Source: Spirogloea muscicola (lineage: Eukaryota; Streptophyta; Zygnematophyceae; Spirogloeales; Spirogloeaceae). From it: DNA of 64,000 nt. Positions within the stretch are counted from its first letter, which is position 1, and every line of letters starts with the position of its first letter. Shown piece by piece: positions 1 to 11,453 of the stretch. Location of the stretch: NCBI GenBank assembly GCA_009602725.1, contig WELB01000032.1, forward strand, positions 550,580 through 614,579, read 5' to 3'. The translations under genes were made by a program, and so were the position numbers. Below the pieces are notes generated by a model that was not told where the DNA came from, ran no database searches, and saw only the letters and a program-made list of their open reading frames with translations.

Positions 1-300
1 TCCCCCTGACGAAAGCCGGAGGCCGCAGCGAGAGCACGGCCAGCACGCAGATGCAAGGCGTGGGCCATGGACCGCTGGAGGGAGACGGACAAGCGCATAC
101 GATACACCTGAGCCCACGAGCCAGCGGCGTTGAAGTCAGCCGGCTCACCGCGCCTGCGGGACACAGCGCGCCGTGCAAGCCTGGCCAACAGGTCGAGCCA
201 GTGGGATCCGAGAGCCCCATGCACGTCCACAGCCAGGGGGACGAACTCGTCGGCAGCCGGGTGGTCGGCGTGTTTGAGAAGCAAAGGAAGGAGCTCATCC
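1..300 (-). mobile_element. LINE fragment, C-terminal endonuclease-region remnant
   Basis: Read on the minus strand this segment translates to the C-terminal tail found in the fuller LINE at 31.1-33.8 kb. Shared landmarks are ADHP..DEF, HGA.GS.WLDLL.RLAR, FNAAGS.AQV.RMRL, LQRS.AHA and RAGRA.AAASG. It is a diverged 3'-end fragment without RT or zinc finger. Its first 70 bases are nearly identical to the LINE scrap at 54.2 kb, so both probably belong to one subfamily. The left end is cut by the window edge. Confidence 0.75.
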
Positions 301-317
301 ATTGAGTGTATATCAAG

Positions 318-620
318 TGTCGGCGGAGTGCCTCTTTCCCTGCAGCGAGTGTCCCCCTTAGCCAGCTCATTACCCAGTTAACAGGTCATTTGTAAGGCTT
401 GAATTGGCCTCCCTTTCAATTTCATGCGCACCGCACGCCTTCTCTCTCTGCAGCGAGCTACTCCGACCTGACGTTGCTCACTCGTGGGTACTGAGCTTCC
501 CGTGTTTTGTAGTGTTTTGTGGTGTAGTCCTTTTTCGGCACCTCTTTCTTTGGCTCTGGACATTCTCCATTCTTTTTGGGCTGGCCTTGCCAGCCCCTCT
601 TCTCTATGGGCGAGCACACT
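318..620 (+). mobile_element. LINE 3'-tail fragments in opposite orientation, nested
   Basis: Bases 318-355 repeat the last coding bases of the LINE (TCGGCGGAGTGCCTCTTTCC), now on the plus strand. Bases about 445-620 repeat its end and 3' UTR: CTGCAGCGAGCTACTCCGAC, a T-rich stretch, a GGGCTGGC-CTT-GCCAGCCC-like hairpin at 578-596, then TATGGGCGAGC. A GCGCACCGC-containing module at about 395-450 lies between them. The layout indicates successive insertions of related elements head to head with the minus-strand fragment to the left. Confidence 0.65.
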
Positions 621-624
621 CTTC

Positions 625-740
625 TATTAATTGATGGAGGGCCTGAGAAGAAACAAGTGGCTCCCCCAGTGGGGGCAAGGGCTATGAGAAGCAAGCCCGA
701 CAAGAATTGACAAGGTTCGAAGGGGCCAAATTACCTGGGC
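625..740 (+). repeat. Hairpin-type dispersed module just upstream of PIG-X
   Basis: Contains TTGATGGAGGGCCTGAG (also near 30.8 kb) and the degenerate hairpin GGGCTATGAGAAGCAAGCCC at 679-698, followed by GACAAGAATTGACAAGGTTC. This form of the repeat recurs at 4195, 23106 and 35023. It ends less than 40 bases before the PIG-X start codon, so it probably supplies part of that gene's 5' UTR or core promoter. Confidence 0.6.
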
Positions 741-762
741 CTTCGGACACAGTTGCCCCGCC

Positions 763-2142
763 ATGGCTGCCGCCGTCGGCCCCCTCCTCCACCTCCTCCT
801 CCTCAGCCCCGCCTCCTTCCTGCTGCTGCCGGAGGCCGCCGCGAGCGGCACCTCCTCGAAGCAGCTGCCGTTGCCCTCCACGCCCGAGGCCGACGCTGTG
901 CCTGCCCGCCTCTGGCGCCTGAACGCGACCAGCGGCTGCCTGGTGGCGGCGCCGCTCCGCCGCCAAGGCCTTGGCGACGCTTCGCCGCCGTGGAGAATGG
1001 CCGCGTGCAGCCGCCGGCTGGAGGGCCGAGGCGCGCACCGCGCGCTGCGGACGCAGGTGCAGCTGGAGCCGGACCCCGATAGACCGCCCGCCGGAAGAAG
1101 AATGACGGGCCCCGGGCCGCCGCCTACGGCCTCGTGCACGCCGGCGCTCGCGCTTGTCGAGCGCCTGCCGAGCGGTGTCTTCGTCGACCCCTTTGAACTG
1201 CAGCGCCTCCATCGAGCCAAGCGTGAGGCCACTGAGCAGCCCAAAGTGTCTGGTAGACTTCCAGCTGCCGTGCAGTTCCACGGCTCTGCTTGTCATTCTG
1301 CGTGTTGCCACACGTCCAAATCAAAGACTGGAGCCTTCTGATCAGGAAGGGCTAGACGTGCTTCCAACTTGGGCTTTGCGCAGAGAGGCTGGTCAGTCTT
1401 GTGCCCGAGACGGGCAAGCTTTTCAGGGCCTGGCAGGCTGACGGCTGCCAGCAGAGTGCTCGCAGGCGATGGCCTGCGGCACCATTGATGTCGAGCGGCC
1501 AGCGCCCTTGTGCGAGCCTTCTAGCGCCATGGTCTTTGCAGATGAAGCCACGACAGAGGACGAGCCCGACAAGCCTCACAAGCTTTCGAGACATTTCTCG
1601 GCCAGGCTTCCTGTGCACGCGCGCTATCCAGTAAGACGACTGGGCCATTAGCACGTAGGTAATGTTAGGGCTGCCAGCAGGACGCTTGCATACTGGTGCC
1701 GTCAACCTCGCTTTTCGAGAAGTAGCTCCGTTCTACCGCAGTGCACGCTGCAAAAGCCAACAGTCTTCCTTCAGCTGCTGGTTTCCAAGTGCTAACAGAT
1801 TTGACAGGTGACTGACTCCTTCTGCAGGAGGTAGACATGGGTCCCTGCCGCAAGCATGCTACAGTCTCTCTGTTACCGCCCCTCCTGCTCATTACATGCT
1901 ATGACACGATTCTCAACAAGAGCGAGCAAGAGTCATCAAGGACAGAAGCTATCTGGACAGAGCTGGATATGGGCCTTCTCTCTGAAGCAAAGGGGGATGA
2001 GAAAGTCGTTCCGATTGAGTGGCTTGTGCCTGTCGGCTGCTCCGAGCATGCCTGGCTTGTAACATGGGCGACTGGGATAACGGCAGTAGGGGGAGCTGCA
2101 TGTTTGATACACGTCATACTGTTCAAGGGCGTGATCTCCTAG
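763..2142 (+). CDS. PIGX: PIG-X / PBN1-like subunit of GPI mannosyltransferase I
   Basis: Probable ER membrane protein that stabilises the PIG-M mannosyltransferase, which adds the first mannose to the GPI anchor (known for the family). The start at 763 sits in GCCATGG and opens with a Leu-rich signal peptide (about residues 1-27). The exon 1 product carries ERLPSGVFVDPFELQRL, the PIG-X hallmark. A later exon (about 1470-1630) has IDVERPAP and LPVHARYP, matching the family's acidic and RYP motifs. The last exon ends with IEWLVPVG, a single hydrophobic membrane segment and stop at 2142, the type I topology expected. Exon borders between 1240 and 1840 were not resolved. It converges on the HAD gene downstream. 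The family call rests on short motifs and overall topology. Confidence 0.72.
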
Positions 2143-2920
2143 TCGTTTTGACGTGGCTAAACTTGCCCTTACATCTGTAGTGTACAGCTCGGATGTTCCA
2201 TACTGTCGAGGAGCGCAAGCTCGGTAATCGTTACATTAAGCACAATGGTGCGTTTGTAAAGGTAATCAATCCCTAATGCGGCTGTCTCAGCTGATTCAGA
2301 CACTATTGACCTGATGAGAATGTCTCGCTTGCAGGCTGGACAGAGCCTCCAATGCAGGTGTGTCCTGGAGGACCTTTCAGTAAAGAGTCGGTTACTTCAA
2401 CTGGCAAAGTCAAGTTGAAAGTAGCAGTGACTCTGTCATCGGTGTGATGCAGGTACAGGTCTTTTTTCCTTCACTGTAACTGCTCTCGCGCTAAGCTGCC
2501 GGAGTGCCGTCCTTGTACTCCTGGCAGCCATCATTCATGCCCATAAGCAGTCCCCACCTCAGCAACTCAGGAAATCCTTTCAACCTGTCAGCAACAGGTG
2601 GAGCATGCAGTGACGCAAGATGTTGTAACAAGGCTACAAACTTCATGCAAGGCAGAAAACGGGTTTGCAATCTGTGTTTTCTGCAGTGGTACCATACAAA
2701 CTAGAAGTTTGGGGGCCACCAGCACCCTCGTGAATTCAAGGCAAGGACCAAAGCTGGCAGCCAAAGAAGCACCAAGATCTGACAGTAAAGGGAAGACTCG
2801 ATCCATAAGAACTCATATGGCTGAATGGTGGAAAATTTGGGGCTCACTTTCTACAAGGTCGTCTGCCTGCCTTGCAATGACCTGACGACAGTATGCAGAG
2901 CCAAGCATGAAGGAGCTCTT
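2143..2920. other. Tail-to-tail intergenic region
   Basis: Lies between the 3' ends of PIG-X (+) and the HAD gene (-). It presumably holds both 3' UTRs. Open frames here (for example 2598-2885 +) have no recognisable motif. No hairpin-type repeat module is seen. Confidence 0.5.
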
Positions 2921-3960
2921 CTAACTTGCGCTTCGGATGCGAGTAGTACTTGGACTTCGCACATCATTGGTCCCCCAACTGGCGAGGTACAACTGCCACT
3001 TGGACAGAGAAGGCTCTGCTGCAACATGTTCCAGGATAGCCAAGTCGTCATCCACGTAGTGAAGCGTGTTGCTTGGGTCCTGACCAACGGGTGAGAGCTG
3101 ATCTGACGTTGTCAAGGTCTCGCTTATACTCCCGAATTTAAGAACGTGTAATGGCAGGACTGCTCAGTTGTGGACCGAAGAACTAAATTGACCTCTCATG
3201 ATACTGATTGGTCGGAAGGACACAAGGACAAGCTGAGAAGGTCTCAAGTGGCTAGGATACTGCTCTTAGAGAGGCTGCCTTGGCAGTAGCTGTATCTGGA
3301 CTCTGGATGCGAGGAGAGTCGGCAGGAATGTCAAGCCCGGCCTGCTCCCTGAGCAATCGACTCGCTTCTGAAGGCGGCTTGTCAGAGACAACATAGAACG
3401 GCATGGTTGTGCTCCTAAAGTGCATCTTTCACGCTGTCATACATTTGGCCACTCTTGTCACACAGCACACCCTCCAAGTCCAGCACAAAAACGTCGACAC
3501 CTGCCCGTGTCACACCAAGAAGCCTGCACGCAGCAAGGCAATGGAGTCTCAGCATCCACTTATATGAAAGCGAGGGGGTTACACCTTGACATGCGAACAA
3601 AGGGGTCTGAACATCAAGAGCTGATTGAAGTGGTCACACGACATACGGCCTGAAGGAGTACGTCCAGTCGAGGTGCGTCACCAGCAGCCTGGTCTTGCAG
3701 GTCACGGCTTGCCTGGTGGGACGAGCGTCTTGGAGGTGCCTGCGCTGCTTCCGAGCGAGGGCGCTTCCGCGGGAGCTGTGACGCAGGGAGGCGGACTCGC
3801 GCCGGCAAAGAGGGTAAGCGCTTGAGGAGGGCCGACGCCGCCACTGTGAAAGGGCGCCGCCGGCTGAGTGGGCAGCGCACGTCGGCGGGCGACGAGGAGC
3901 ATCGGCTCTGGAGGACGAGGTGCCCGGGGCCAGAGCTGCCGTCGCCACGGCGGCGCTCAT
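2921..3960 (-). CDS. HAD-superfamily hydrolase-like protein (At2g45990 type)
   Basis: Exon 1 (start 3960) encodes an Ala/Ser/Arg-rich N-terminus that looks like an organelle transit peptide, then a good GTATGT donor after YSFRP. The next exon has VDVFVLDLEGVLCDKSG, aligning with the plant family's LDFDGV.CDS.G nucleophile motif. A third segment reads TTMPFYVVSDKPPSEASRLL (family: IYIVTTKQ...). The last exon reads TLHYVDDDLAILEHV and LSKWQLYLASWGTND, matching TLHFVEDRLATL..V and WSLYLGTWGYNT. Two oddities: motif I is DLE instead of DxD, and the roughly 130-residue cap region between motif I and motif II is not visible, the two motifs being nearly adjacent but in different frames. It may be a diverged, truncated or mis-assembled copy. 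Confidence 0.68.
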
Positions 3961-4009
3961 TCTGCCGTCACCTCGGCCCGGGCGGCCAGCGGGACAGCGC
4001 GCCGGAGAA

Positions 4010-4860
4010 GATCAAAAGCGCGGCCAGATTGACTGGTGGCTGGGAGAGGCCAGCCCAAAGGAATGGACAGAGATACGTCAAAAGCCAGCTGTGGCCACTT
4101 GAGTAACTGTGTGCTTGAGCGTCTCTGGCCCCTTCGACCTTTCTTCATTGTTTTGCTTGCCACTGACAAGAGAAGTGGCACTCCTAATGGGGGCAAGCGC
4201 AGTGAAAAGCAAGCCCGAAAAGAATTGACAAAGGTTTGAAGACTGACAGCCATCGCCCTCTACTGGAAGCGTCTTTCTCTCGGTTTTGGCCTTCCTTTGT
4301 TTCAAATACACGAAATTTCCTTCTCGGTGGAGAAGGCGGGCGGTGCGCCCGATATGAGAGGGAGGCCAAAGCAAGCCACGTCACTGTTCGTAAGAAGAAC
4401 AGAGGACACTCTCAAGAGGGGCTAAGGTAACAAAACGAGAAACTCAGTGGTGTGTTAGAAGCGGCTGCCAATGTGAAAGGACGGCGGCTGTGGATACCAC
4501 AGCCACATCTTTCTTCTGATGAAAGAGCGAGAAGAGGCGCGTTGTGCGCATGATTCAAAGGGAGGCAAAGCGGAAATAATGCACTCACTGCTCATGCGAA
4601 TGGCAAAGGGAGTGCAACGTGTGGGGCTACATAAAGCGAAGCGCCAGTCTTGGTGGGGCTAACAAAAAGAAGCGGCTCGCACATGAGGCCGTAGCTGCTG
4701 GTAATATCAAGAAGAAAGTGGCTCTCCACAAGGGGGCGAGGGCTGTGAACAAGGCTCTGGTGCCTGTTGCGTCAACACGAGAAAAGCAGCCGAGCCCAAT
4801 TTCTGGAAATCCAGCAGCTCATTTCCTCAACCTTTTCTTTTTCATCTTGCGCTCAACTCC
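4010..4860. repeat. Cluster of dispersed modules upstream of the HAD gene
   Basis: Holds GGCTGGGAGAGGCCAGCCC at 4038-4056 followed by GGAATGGACA, a GGGCAAGC...AAGCCCG module at about 4195-4215 with AGAATTGACAAAGG, and CGCCCTCTACTGGAAGCGTC at about 4252 (copy near 44.96 kb). Two GCGCGC-type modules are at about 4335-4365 and 4527-4555. A GGGCGAGGGCTGTGAACAAG piece lies near 4733. The cluster starts about 50 bases upstream of the HAD start codon. Open frames inside (4619-4957 +) look non-genic. Confidence 0.7.
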
Positions 4861-5870
4861 CCTCTCAGAGCTGCTGTCTTGTCATGACGGAGTACAAGAG
4901 AGCATGAGGGATGATTCCCCTGCCGACTCCCACTCCACAAGGCACACCCGGTGCTGAAGTGGCCTGGCAAGAGAGTCGGGTAAGCTCCACCCTCATGCAC
5001 TGTCAACTTGGCCCTTCTGATTGTGATGGCACATCCTGCACGTTTCCAGGACTTGACCCACTTACTAGCTTGCTGGGATACAAGGCCAACGTTGACTTCC
5101 TTGGACCTTGCAGAACTTTGCTGCAAATACAGGACTGATTGTATTGCTGTAGGACATGGAATCAAAAACTCAGACAGAGGCTGATATCATTAATCTCATG
5201 TGAAATATGAAGGTGCATTGTGGTCACTGCTTGTATCTGGACATCTTCCATATTTGGCAAGAATTTTATAAGGATTTGTGAGCTAAAAGAAGGCCGCTGA
5301 TGAGGTCAACATGCACATCTGAGACATACATGTATCTTAGAAGGAGTAGTTTACTACTTTTCCATTCTAAGGAACATAGGCGATACAGCAGCCAAGACCT
5401 CAAGATGTGCAATGAGCCCAAGGCTGCAGGCAGTGCAGCATGAGCCTTCGTGTTATTAGGGGCAAATACATCATGGTCAAGCTGCTCCATGCACATAAGG
5501 TCAAGAAGAGACTTTAATTGCTCGGCAAAGATGCTGAAGCAAAATTTAAGTGCTGTCCAAGTGCCATAGCAGCCCTATTGAGGTCTCTGTACATGGGTAG
5601 TGCAATGTACACAGCAGCCAAGAATGCTTGGTAAACTGATGATAGGACCCTGGTCCAAGGCCTCTGCTTGGTTACTCCCTCACTTACTCTACAAGCTCTT
5701 GCTGAAAGTGCGGACGTTGTGTGATCAACTACCAGAACAACTCTCACTGGCAGATACTCAGCAGAGGGGACAAGATACTTTGTCTAGAATAACAAAGCAG
5801 AGGTGATGGGTCACCAAGTGACGGGTCAGCATTCTTAACGGGAAGCAGTCAAACAGCGCAGGCATGTCCT
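4861..5870. other. Region without a recognised gene
   Basis: About 1 kb of moderate GC with only short unrelated open frames on both strands (for example 5266-5496 and 5514-5747, minus). None shows a domain, splice chain or start context like neighbouring genes. It includes the 3' UTR of the H4 gene. A small inverted repeat, GTCAC-TTG-GTGAC, is near 5809, about 60 bases beyond the H4 stop, but it is not the canonical histone stem-loop. Confidence 0.4.
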
Positions 5871-6134
<264 letters not shown>

Positions 6135-6654
6135 NCGGCGGGGCTGGCGCGGCCGCAGAGACGTGAAGGTGGGGTGGTGGAGAAAGTGGTGAGAAGCTCC
6201 GCTGCGAAGCTCCCGCTTATAAGGAAGGGGTGTGCCGTCCGGGGAGGCGGTCAAGGGGTGGCTCCGCCCCACGTCAAGGATCGAACGGCGCGCGCTGGCT
6301 CCCCCCCCCCTGCCTGGATCTCACGGCCCTCCTGGGGAGCAGCAGCGTGGCCGGGCCTTCGAAACTGCGCCGCTCGATCGGAGCCGGGCCCGCCGCGCGC
6401 CGTCGATCCCTTCCGCCGGAGGTCCACGATCCGGGCCGGGGTGGCTATAGGCGCTCTCATTGGCCCGCCGCGGGCCTTGCCAACTCCGCTGATATATAAA
6501 TGCCTCCCCCCGCGGCATTTGCCACCCCCAGAGCGTAGAGCAGAGCCTGCCCCTTAGCCGCCCTCGTCTCCTCTCCCACTTTAGCCGCCCCTTCTTCCCG
6601 CGCCGCGCAGCCCACTCGTAGGCCTCGGACGCTGCTGCCGTCGCAGCCGCCGGA
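6135..6654. promoter_or_regulatory. Bidirectional H4/H2B promoter, unit 1
   Basis: Shared intergenic promoter. On the plus side GATATATAAA at 6491-6500 is a TATA box for H2B. On the minus side TTATAAG near 6218 is a TATA candidate for H4. The 13-mer CCAATGAGAGCGC is present as its reverse complement at 6451-6463, and CGATCCGGG at 6427-6435 (reverse complement CCCGGATCG, one base from the plant histone octamer CGCGGATC). Both words recur in unit 2 in the same orientation and order relative to the gene pair. Confidence 0.7.
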
Positions 6655-7359
6655 ATGGCGCCCAAGGCTGCCGCGGAGCCCGCGGAGCAGAAGGCTGCCA
6701 AGAAGGCTGCCGAGAAGAAGCCCGCTGTCGCTAAGAAGGCCGAGAAGAAGCCCGCCAAGGAGGGCTCCAAGAAGAAGGCCTCCAAGAAGGCCATCGAGAC
6801 CTACAAAATCTACATCTACAAGGTATGCTTTGACCTGTACTCGCCCCCTTTTTCTTTCTACTTAACTCACAGCTACTTGAGATCTGTTCCTCTCTCTGGA
6901 CTATTGTAGAGCTATTTGGGTATGTGCTTGAGTCTGTCCTTGTTTATTCTGTCGCACGCGTGGTCTCATGATCTCGATGGTTGCTGGTGCAGGTGCTAAA
7001 GCAGGTGCATCCTGACACTGGTATTTCTAGCAAGGCCATGTCCATCATGAACTCGTTCATCAACGACATCTTCGAGGTAAATTTCGAGGCTGCAGCAGCC
7101 CATGTTTGTCTCTGTGCGTACCTGTCATCACCTGCTGCTTCCAGCTCCAATGTGTAGGTCAGTATTCTAATAGGAGATTCTGCACTGTTGCTTGCAGAAG
7201 CTGGCATCTGAGTCAGCTAAGCTTGCCCGATACAACAAGAAGCCCACCATCACATCCAGGGAGATTCAGACTGCCGTGCGACTTATCTTACCTGGCGAGC
7301 TCGCCAAGCATGCCGTGTCAGAAGGGACCAAGGCTGTCACCAAGTTCACCAGCACCTAG
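6655..7359 (+). CDS. Histone H2B, two introns
   Basis: Core nucleosome histone. Exons are 6655-6822, 6993-7076 and 7198-7359, all with GT-AG borders, totalling 414 bases for 137 residues. The N-terminal tail is Lys/Ala-rich with AEKKPA-type repeats as in plant H2B. The fold is conserved: [20 protein letters not shown], then [30 protein letters not shown] and the C-terminal EGTKAVTKF. The spliced product differs from the copy at 13.8-14.6 kb mainly at EGS versus DGA near residue 43. A spliced H2B is unusual for a replication-type histone and suggests a polyadenylated message; no canonical histone stem-loop is seen after the stop. Confidence 0.95.
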
Positions 7360-7648
7360 GCTAGCTCTTCCTTAGGCTGTGCCTTCCCAACAACAGTGTT
7401 TATTTTACACCGCTTCCTTCGGAACATGATTTAGCTTTGTGTGTATACTAGCAGTGGAGTACAGCAGCCCTTGCAGAGTCTCAGATTACCCTTCAAGAGC
7501 TACAATGTTAGTGGCTGTTGCATTTGACCAGTCTCGATCAACCTGTACACAGTGATTTCATGGCAGTTCTATGCCTAAAGTATGCAGTTAGCATCCTCTT
7601 GACTTTTTGCGTGTAAAATGGGGCCAAGAGATAGCACTTGGAATTTAC

Positions 7649-10054
7649 TTAGCTTTTTGGCACGTTAACATTGTCAACTGTAACCCTGGCAGCTCTCTCT
7701 GCTGCTGCTTCGCTCTCCTCTGCTTTTATCTCTAAATGTTCTCTACTTTGCCGGGCATCATCCTCAGCTTCCTGCTGATCTTGTGCCTCAAAAGCATCCT
7801 GTGATGCTAAAGCTCTGACAATAGGGTCTCGTAACTCAGAAATTACTCCACCACTACTTTGATAAGTAGCCTCATTACCCACTAGATATAACCTCTGCTC
7901 TTTTTCTCCAGCTGTTGGCACGTCCAATGCTAGCAATTTGAAGTCGTACTGCAAATTTACACAAACTACATCAATCATCACAAGATCAAGTTGCATATTG
8001 TGAGCCCACCACCTGACATGCATCGGGCTAGCGCACCGCTGCTGGCAATCGCGATGAAGTTTGCCATTATAATAGTCCTGTCAACACTGCAAGCACTCGA
8101 TACATCTCTGTAAGCATCCAATGCCTATCATATGAAAAAGAACGAGTTGTACCTTCCCCTTCTTCCTTTTGACATCCGCGCTCACAAGACCACGCCGTTC
8201 AGAGCCACGTACAGGGAAAATCACAAAGCACCGTTTGCTTGCCAGTCGCACGTTGAGACCCTTCATGCGCAAGCCTCCTCCCGACATGACATAAGCCCGA
8301 ACTTCACTACCAGTGAGTGGGGCTCCCATGATCTCCAAGACTCCAGCATTTGTATTTAAAGCTCTCATGGCTGTGCGATAGACTGCATCAGGGTTTATGT
8401 TGTACCGGCTCCTTATGTAGAGGGCCTGAAAGTGCATGCAAGTCCACTCATTAAATTCCAGCAAGTGATGGGACAGTCGCATCACACCCACACAGCAGCT
8501 TCTCCAACCTAGCCTAGTCAGAAATACATCTCACCGCAAAGGAAGTCATTGCAGCTGCCAAGGCGAGGAAGCCCCAATTTGCTATTCCTTCAGAGAGGTG
8601 GATGAATAGGTTGGCAATTCCATACATGAACCGCCACAGGAGAAGGCAGACCCCCAAACCAAGGGCCCCTACCAGAATCAAGTAATTCCTCCTCCAAAAG
8701 GCCTCCAGCTGCAGTCCTGTAGAAAGCGCACGAGTGACTTCATTCACAGCCCCACACAGAGGAGATAAACAAGTTGACCCAACCTGCTTCTTGCAACCGT
8801 TGCTTCGCTTCTTGCCAGCTTGAGGTGCACGACTGACAAAGGAGGCAATTGTGAAGGTAAATCCTTTGATCCCTTCAGAAGTAAGGTTGTTAACAGAAGC
8901 TGCTATTCTGCAGGAGCTGGATCATAGAATGGAGCCTCTATCAATCATAAAAGTACCCTGCATGCGTGCTCCATGAGGAACTCCGAAGGTCTTTTTGTGG
9001 CTGACCAGACACTCACCAGCTGCTTCCTTGTAGCGACCAGCGACTCGTGAGATGCTAGCGAGTGGACCACTGGGACCTGTCAGGGCTTGTGAGGCCTTCT
9101 GGTACGCAGTCTGGGCAGGCTTCTGAAGTGAGGAGCGGGTGGCAGCCTTGCTAGCAACACTCTGCTCACTCTTCAGCCCTGTGGTCACCAGCACCCTCTC
9201 AGCCTGGTCCTGGATCCGCCGTGCCCAACTCTGACTTGTATTCGTCCTAGTCAACGGTAGCTGGATCAGAGAAGTTGCATGCTTTACTGTTAGCAGATTC
9301 CTTGCACAATTTGACCAACGTGAAGCACTTACTCCACATGCGCAAAGGGCAGAGCATATACAAAAGTGCTTATGTTCAGCCTTGTTAGTTACTATCAAGA
9401 AATGAGATGTGGTTATGGCTGTCCAGCCTACGAATGCAGTATGATCACCTGGATATGCTTGGGGGCATGAGCACTTGCTCGTGGTGCCATTTGCATGCGG
9501 CTGATCCTGACATTGTAGGCAGTTTCAGACCTCTGTTGGGTAATACTTGTAGTCTTCGATATATTACGCTTCAAGTGGACCAACCACGAGGTTGTCGCTT
9601 TGGAAGGAAGAGCCCAGTGTTTGCAGGGTGCAGCCGCCTGAGAGATTTGGCTTGAGAAGCATTTGGAGGCAAAGGCCCTGGGAGGAACTCTGCTTGGGAA
9701 ATAAGCGGCTGCTGGAAGAAAGATCGTAAGTCCCGCCCGTCCACTTGTGCCATTGGCTGCATCAGCAACAGCGAGTGACAGAACCCTGCAGGCTCGTCAG
9801 CAGGGCCTGCATGTGCCAAGCGACGGAAGGACTTGCATGCATGCTTGGCCACGACGAAATGGGTCGTCAAAGGCCTTTCTAGTATCACCTGTCTCCCGTC
9901 TGGAATGCTGCACGAGCCTGCAGGCCTGTCCTGCCAATGCAGACTGGAGCCTAGACGCGCCTCCAGCAGCCCCTGGGCCGCCCAGGTCAGCGCCGAGTCG
10001 CTGCAACCTCCTTAACGAGGCGAGAGAGCCTCTTATGCCGTCTCGCCAGCTCAT
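7649..10054 (-). CDS. Conserved membrane protein with Coa1/Tim21-like domain, probably mitochondrial
   Basis: Start at 10054 gives MSWRDGIRGSLASLRRLQRL, an Arg-rich amphipathic stretch like a mitochondrial presequence. Exon chain at the 3' end is clear: about 8535-8716 (a membrane segment, LVGALGLGVCLLLWRFMYG), 8153-8425 (NPDAVYRTAMRALNTN, MGAPLTGSEVRAYVMSGGG, FPVRGSERRGLVSADVK) and 7649-7948 (YDFKLLALDVP, GGVISELRDPIVRAL, acidic coiled-coil tail). The GAPL..S...Y..SGG...L...V.G..G.G.V.V layout resembles Coa1/Tim21-type proteins and has land-plant homologues as I remember them; this assignment is tentative. Two further exons (about 9245-9010 and 9890-9600) supply the middle. It shares a repeat-filled upstream region with glucuronokinase. 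Confidence 0.62.
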
Positions 10055-10429
10055 GGCGACGTGGTCAGGGGCCAGGTCCCGACGCCCGCTCGTCCCGATC
10101 GAGTCGGGCGGCCGCCGCAGGCAAACTCCGGCCCTGCCGCATCGATGGGCCTGTGAGCGGCAGGACTCGAGGCAGGAGATGACGACGCCCCGCCACGGCA
10201 GCGTGAGCCAGCGCCCCGCTCGCAAGGGGCGACGAGCTCTCGTCGGCAAAGGCGGCGGCGGCGGCGGTGGCGCACGGCGCACGGCGCACGGCGGCTGCTG
10301 TGCCTGCCCCGCAGGTTGCACGAACCCGGCTAGGTTTCAAAGCCGCTTCCTTCGTTTGAGCAGCCCCACTGATATCCGCTTCTCGTGCGAAGCGAAAGAC
10401 AGGAAACAGCTCTTCCAGATTGACAGCAG

Positions 10430-11232
10430 TGGCTGTGAGAGGCCAGCCCAATAAAATGGAAATAGCAGTGAGCTCAGTGAGCGAAAGAGGGCTCATCCGC
10501 GCCTTTATATTACCGGTTGAGTCTTCTACAGCCGCTCTGTAGCGACACTAGTACCTTCGCTCCGACGTCGCTCCGTAAGGGCGACGTCTTTCCGCCTGCT
10601 AGCTATTCAGACTTGCATCTACTGACTAGAGGTTACTGAGAGTCCGCTTGCTGCTGTCTCAGCACTCCGGCTGCGCTTGCTTCCGGCTCCTTCAGACCTT
10701 GTCCATTCCTTTGGGCTGGCCTCTCCCAGCAACCAATTATTCTGGCCGCGCTTGATCCGAAGGCGCGCGGTGCGCATGAATTGAGAGGGACGCCAAAGCA
10801 CGCCACACACTGTGTGGAAGACGAACAAGAGAATGTTAATAGGGGCTAAGGTAACAGAATTGAAGCGACAAATAAAAGGAAAGAAAGGAAGTCGCTCCAT
10901 CAAAAGGGGGGCGAGGGCTGTGAAAAGCCAGCCCAGACAGACAAAGTGGGGAAAGGGGACTCTGATACGATGAAGGGCTCGCCCATTGAAGATAGGGGCT
11001 GGGAAAAGCGAGCCCAAAAAAGAGTGAACAAAGGGCGAGAAGGGGCCAGGGGAAGTACTAAGAAACATAAGCACCAAAAGAAACGAAGCAGCAACGAAGC
11101 ACTCAGTAACCCCTGCTAAGCAGCCTCAGGTCAGAGAGACTGGGTTCCTGGAAGCGGGTCCCTTGGTCCTTTGTTCATTCTTTTTTGGGCTAGGCTTTTC
11201 CAGCCCCTATCCTCAATGGGCGAGCCCTCTAT
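10430..11232. repeat. Dispersed module cluster between the divergent Coa1-like and glucuronokinase genes
   Basis: Five hairpins are visible: GGCTGTGAGAGGCCAGCC at 10431-10449, GGGCTGGCCTCTCCCAGC at 10713-10730, one at 10915-10934, one at 10995-11015 and one at 11187-11206. They occur in both orientations. A GCGCGC-type module (GGCGCGCGGTGCGCATGAAT) is at about 10762-10795, followed by GGGGCTAAGGTAACA, a word also found at 4.42 kb. GTTACTGAGAGTCCGCTTGC at about 10633 recurs at 44.44 kb. The result is a mosaic of inserted pieces filling the shared upstream region. Confidence 0.72.
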
Positions 11233-11453
11233 CATCACTTGGCCAGAGCCAGAGGCAGCAGATACCCACAAGCAAGCCGGCAGTACCGTCTGCTTCCGCT
11301 CGCCGTCGCTCGCCTGCCACCGCCGCCTCGGGAGCCGCGATGCGCGCCGCCGAAGCCGCGCGGAGGCCCGGCTGGCCCGCGCCGCGCCTCCGCTAGCTCC
11401 ACCCCGCTCGCGGCGCCGGGAAGCGAGCCGCCGCGCCCGCGCGAGCGGCAGCC

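Noticed and set aside
714-729. GGTTCGAAGGGGCC as an RNA polymerase III B box in a module
   Set aside because: Similar to GGTTCGANNCC but no A box at suitable distance and other copies vary at this site.
627-1311. Two long minus-strand frames opposite PIG-X
   Set aside because: GC-rich antisense shadows of the PIG-X first exon.
5809-5825. GTCACTTGGTGAC inverted repeat after H4 as histone 3' stem-loop
   Set aside because: Loop and stem do not match the conserved histone stem-loop, and no equivalent is seen after the other histone genes.
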